DNA from: Bacillota bacterium | GTDB lineage: Bacteria > Bacillota > Negativicutes > Sporomusales > CTSoil-080 | Assembly (NCBI GenBank): GCA_017889635.1 | Contig: JAGGAC010000026.1 | Span: 23,803 to 87,802 of the forward strand | Reading direction: 5' to 3' | Length of the DNA: 64,000 bases | In this document: positions 61,736-64,000 of the stretch, in pieces | How positions within the stretch are numbered: the first letter of the stretch is position 1 | Layout of the letters: every line of letters begins with the position of its first letter | Translations under genes and position numbers: made by a program | The notes under the pieces: generated by a model | Told to the model about the DNA's origin: nothing | What the model saw: only the letters and a program-made list of their open reading frames with translations | Database searches by the model: none

Positions 61736-63565
61736 ATGAGTTCATTAACAGTTCCTGAAAACACCACGGTTACAATCAGCGAAACGACCACATTATCTGA
61801 ATTGGTTATCGAGTCGGGTGGCAATCTTGTGGCTCCATCGGGCTATAGCCTAACCCTGACAGTCGACGGAGTAGAAACAGGCCAAGAACTGGAAACAACA
61901 AATGGGGTTGACACAGTGTTCGTCTCCGGCTCCTATAGCGGCGACATCGTGCTCACAGTAACCACGACAAACTCGCAGACATTCAATTCTCTAACCTACC
62001 CACTTCGCGAGGCCCTCTATCTCGATGCGAGCGGCATTGAAGAAGATCTATCCGTCCTTTCGGCTGTAGTCGGTTCAACACCGACTGACTCTTCACTTAA
62101 AGGCTTCTCAATCACCTCTACAGGAATGGACTTCAACGGCATCTACGCCGCTGGAGGAAGTCATACAGTCGAAAACGTCTCGATCAGCATGGACGGGGAT
62201 GGACGCAGTGATATGGTAGGCTATGGCGCTGCCGTTATGGGCACCGGAACCGACACTACGCTGGTTCTGGACAACATTAATATTGTCACCCATGGCGTGG
62301 CCCGTACCGGAGTAATTGCCGACAAAGGAAGTAATGTAATTGTCAAAAATTCCAGCATCTATACTAAGAAGGGCACACTGCCTTCCGATTATGTGCAAAC
62401 CGTCGACCAAAACTACATGAGGTCAGTGCCATGGATGCTGGGCATCAAGGGTACTGACAATGTCCGCGCCACCAATCTAATCGGCACTGACACCAAAGCC
62501 GCCTATATCAACTCTTCCATCACTTCCGATGGCTGGGGAGTTCTCTCCGTCGATTCCGGTTCCAACCACACCCTCACCGCGATCAATAGCACGATTTCCA
62601 TTACCTCCGGTAATGAGGGATACGGCACCTATGCCATCGGCAATCCTTACGAGTATCTCTACGGTTGCACATTTAACGTAGGCAGCTATGCGGTCATTAA
62701 CACAGGCGGCTATATTTACTTCGACGACAGCTCAGCCGAAAATGTTGCGTCTCTCAACACTAGTGTGCCCCTTGGTCTCACCGACGAAGAGCTCGCAGCT
62801 ATTTCCCAGAAACCGACAATTATTAACTCGGATCGCTTCGGCGTGATGTGGCACGGTTCCAGCGGCACAGTAAACGTGGCCGGCAGCACGGAGATCAACA
62901 CCACTGAAACCACCTTCCTTGCCAAAACCACGCAGGCCATCACCATTACCATCGACGGTTCCGATGGCGCCACTATCAACCCCAAGAACGGGATTATCTT
63001 GCAAGTAATGGACGATGACGACCCCGGAGTGGTAACCACCGACATGTCTAACACTGCCACGTATACCGATCCTTATTTTGGGACTACCAACACGCCAACG
63101 GCGAATACGTCGTTTGATCTTACCTCGACGACCGACGCCGCAGCACTATGCCTCAATAACATCACCTTGACGGGAGACTGCTATAACGCGGTTGGCTGGA
63201 CCAGCGCCAGCGTCACTACGCAGAACATGGTAGTTACACTCAGTAACGCCAATCTTACCGGCATTATCTCGTCAACCGAAGCTCATCACCGCGTTGCCAC
63301 TATCAGTTCTTCGGAATACTACGAACTGGGCGAAGTTACCAATACTCCTCATGAGGCAATCAACAACGGAGCTATCGTCGTTTTGAACTCCGGTTCTACT
63401 TGGACAGTGACCAGTACCTCTTATCTAACTTCACTTACGATTGACTCGGATTCAGTGATCACCACTCCAGATGGATATACTGTTTCCATGACAGTTGACG
63501 GCATCGCCACATCGATCGTTGCTGGTACGACATATACCGGCGCAATCGTATTGACGGTCGCTTAA
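61736..63565 (+). CDS. Large beta-helix-like repetitive protein, no signal peptide
   Basis: A 609-residue Thr/Ser/Asn/Gly-rich protein. The middle (~100-520) has pectate-lyase/adhesin-like beta-helix rungs (VENVSISMDG, LVLDNINIVTHG, VIVKNSSIYT, INSSITSDGWG). The N-terminal ~75 residues (LTVDGVETGQ..., GDIVLTV) and the C-terminal ~60 (MTVDGIATS..., GAIVLTVA) look like copies of one module flanking the helix. There is no signal peptide or anchor, so its location is uncertain. Base composition is more GC-rich than its neighbours, hinting at transfer. A paralogue begins at 63941. Confidence 0.8.
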   Translation: MSSLTVPENTTVTISETTTLSELVIESGGNLVAPSGYSLTLTVDGVETGQELETTNGVDTVFVSGSYSGDIVLTVTTTNSQTFNSLTYPLREALYLDASGIEEDLSVLSAVVGSTPTDSSLKGFSITSTGMDFNGIYAAGGSHTVENVSISMDGDGRSDMVGYGAAVMGTGTDTTLVLDNINIVTHGVARTGVIADKGSNVIVKNSSIYTKKGTLPSDYVQTVDQNYMRSVPWMLGIKGTDNVRATNLIGTDTKAAYINSSITSDGWGVLSVDSGSNHTLTAINSTISITSGNEGYGTYAIGNPYEYLYGCTFNVGSYAVINTGGYIYFDDSSAENVASLNTSVPLGLTDEELAAISQKPTIINSDRFGVMWHGSSGTVNVAGSTEINTTETTFLAKTTQAITITIDGSDGATINPKNGIILQVMDDDDPGVVTTDMSNTATYTDPYFGTTNTPTANTSFDLTSTTDAAALCLNNITLTGDCYNAVGWTSASVTTQNMVVTLSNANLTGIISSTEAHHRVATISSSEYYELGEVTNTPHEAINNGAIVVLNSGSTWTVTSTSYLTSLTIDSDSVITTPDGYTVSMTVDGIATSIVAGTTYTGAIVLTVA

Positions 63566-63636
63566 TCCATGTCACCAAGTAACACTAAGAAAATAATTAT
63601 ATAATTTACTTATGATTCAAAAATATCTATCCAGGC

Positions 63637-63672
63637 AACAACGGCTACCGCAATTTTGTGGTAGCCGTTGTT
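63637..63672 (+). terminator. Terminator after the beta-helix gene
   Basis: AACAACGGCTACC and its exact complement, 10-nt loop, then TTTTTT. Confidence 0.85.
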
Positions 63673-63790
63673 TTTTTTGACTTTAGACAAAAAGCGCAAT
63701 ACAACGTCAGAATAAAAAAACTATGTCTTCTTCCCAAACTCAATAAAAATGATATTAAATATAAAAAGCTGAAACTGCTTCCGTTTTCAA

Positions 63791-63940
63791 AATGACACGA
63801 CAATGATATTTCTTGTAATATTTTTCATGATAAAATAGAATCATAAAAGATTTCAAATAATTCTTGTTGTTTTAAGACTTAGTTAAATGCTAAGTCTTTT
63901 TATTTTGCCTTGGGTAGATAAATAAAAGGAGGATTTTAAA
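63791..63940 (+). promoter_or_regulatory. Duplicated leader, copy 2, with internal terminator hairpin
   Basis: The second copy of the leader at 61580-61735. GACTTAG/CTAAGTC (63876-63896) with TTTTTATTTT keeps the stem perfectly paired; copy 1 has a G-U pair instead. The last ~65 bp are nearly identical to copy 1. Confidence 0.6.
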
Positions 63941-64000
63941 TGAGTTCATTGACAGTTCCAGCCGATACCACAGTTACAATCAGCGAGACGACTTCGCTCT
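63941..64000 (+). CDS. Second beta-helix-like protein (5' end only, cut by window)
   Basis: The ATG at 63941 follows AAAGGAGG. The 20 codons in the window read MSSLTVPADTTVTISETTSL, differing from the paralogue at 61736 in only two residues over this stretch. The gene continues beyond the right edge. Tandem paralogues with the same leader suggest a variable gene family. Confidence 0.75.

Noticed and set aside
1..64000. tRNA, rRNA, insertion sequences, prophage or integration sites
   Set aside because: None was recognised on either strand; the long hairpins present look like terminators rather than element ends.

Overview
The window looks like chromosomal DNA of a spore-forming, anaerobic member of the Negativicutes (Bacillota with an outer membrane), most likely Sporomusaceae. 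This is inferred from gene content. Diderm traits are two lipid A-type LpxL/HtrB acyltransferases, two TolC-family proteins, an RND pump and two small outer-membrane beta-barrels. Bacillota traits are GAAC-N4-GTTC LexA boxes before recA, a GerMN lipoprotein, YjcZ-like micro-proteins, AGGAGG ribosome-binding sites and many GTG/TTG starts. Anaerobic amino-acid metabolism is indicated by IorAB plus Ptb/Buk and FixCX. There are no rRNA or tRNA genes, insertion sequences, prophage or CRISPR arrays.

Layout. 1-5.9 kb: an AGE-family epimerase cut by the left edge, a DJ-1/PfpI protein, an old-yellow-enzyme oxidoreductase, udp, deoC and a flavodoxin-ferredoxin. 6-9.5 kb: an AMIN amidase translationally coupled to a GerMN lipoprotein, then a Fur-family regulator (probably Zur) with a zinc-binding lipoprotein. 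9.5-18.9 kb: TolC, RND permease, membrane fusion protein, TetR regulator, a second OYE protein and two LpxL-like acyltransferases, sharing TetR-type operators. 19-24.6 kb: small proteins, a FIST-PAS-PucR regulator, a beta-barrel, a flavin reductase and a Usp. 24.6-30.4 kb: an EmrAB-like pump with a PadR regulator, and a three-gene ABC-2 exporter. 30.7-35.3 kb: DUF4405-like protein, amino-acid permease, homocysteine methyltransferase/MTHFR fusion and two exported Pro-rich proteins. 35.5-41.6 kb: buk-ptb-membrane protein-iorA-iorB behind a MerR regulator; this set can turn 2-oxo acids into acyl-CoA, acyl-phosphate and ATP. 41.8-49.5 kb: MFS/LysR pair, second TolC, recA, thioesterase and a YdjM-like protein. 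49.5-60.6 kb: chemoreceptor, methyltransferase remnant, UbiA and CPBP genes, AI-2E transporter, beta-barrel, fixCX and a diguanylate cyclase. 61-64 kb: a YGCRPRY-repeat protein and the first of two tandem beta-helix genes with duplicated leaders.

Two candidate regulons emerge from reading the intergenic DNA. (1) A tandem box GTAA[C/T]-N6-GTAA[C/T], followed after exactly 10 nt by a -10 hexamer, precedes five transcription units: amidase-gerM, the DUF4405-like gene, both Pro-rich protein genes and a beta-barrel gene. A weaker copy precedes the second tolC. It resembles the tandem boxes of OmpR/PhoP/CpxR-type regulators and suggests an envelope regulon. (2) Copies of TTGACTGAC / GTCAGTCAA lie before the lpxL pair, tetR itself and the RND efflux genes, linking lipid A acylation to drug efflux.

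Three coding regions appear to have lost internal DNA: the junction of the membrane fusion protein and RND permease genes, one transmembrane segment of the amino-acid permease, and nearly all of a SAM-dependent methyltransferase gene. Whether these are real deletions or assembly faults cannot be decided from the sequence alone.
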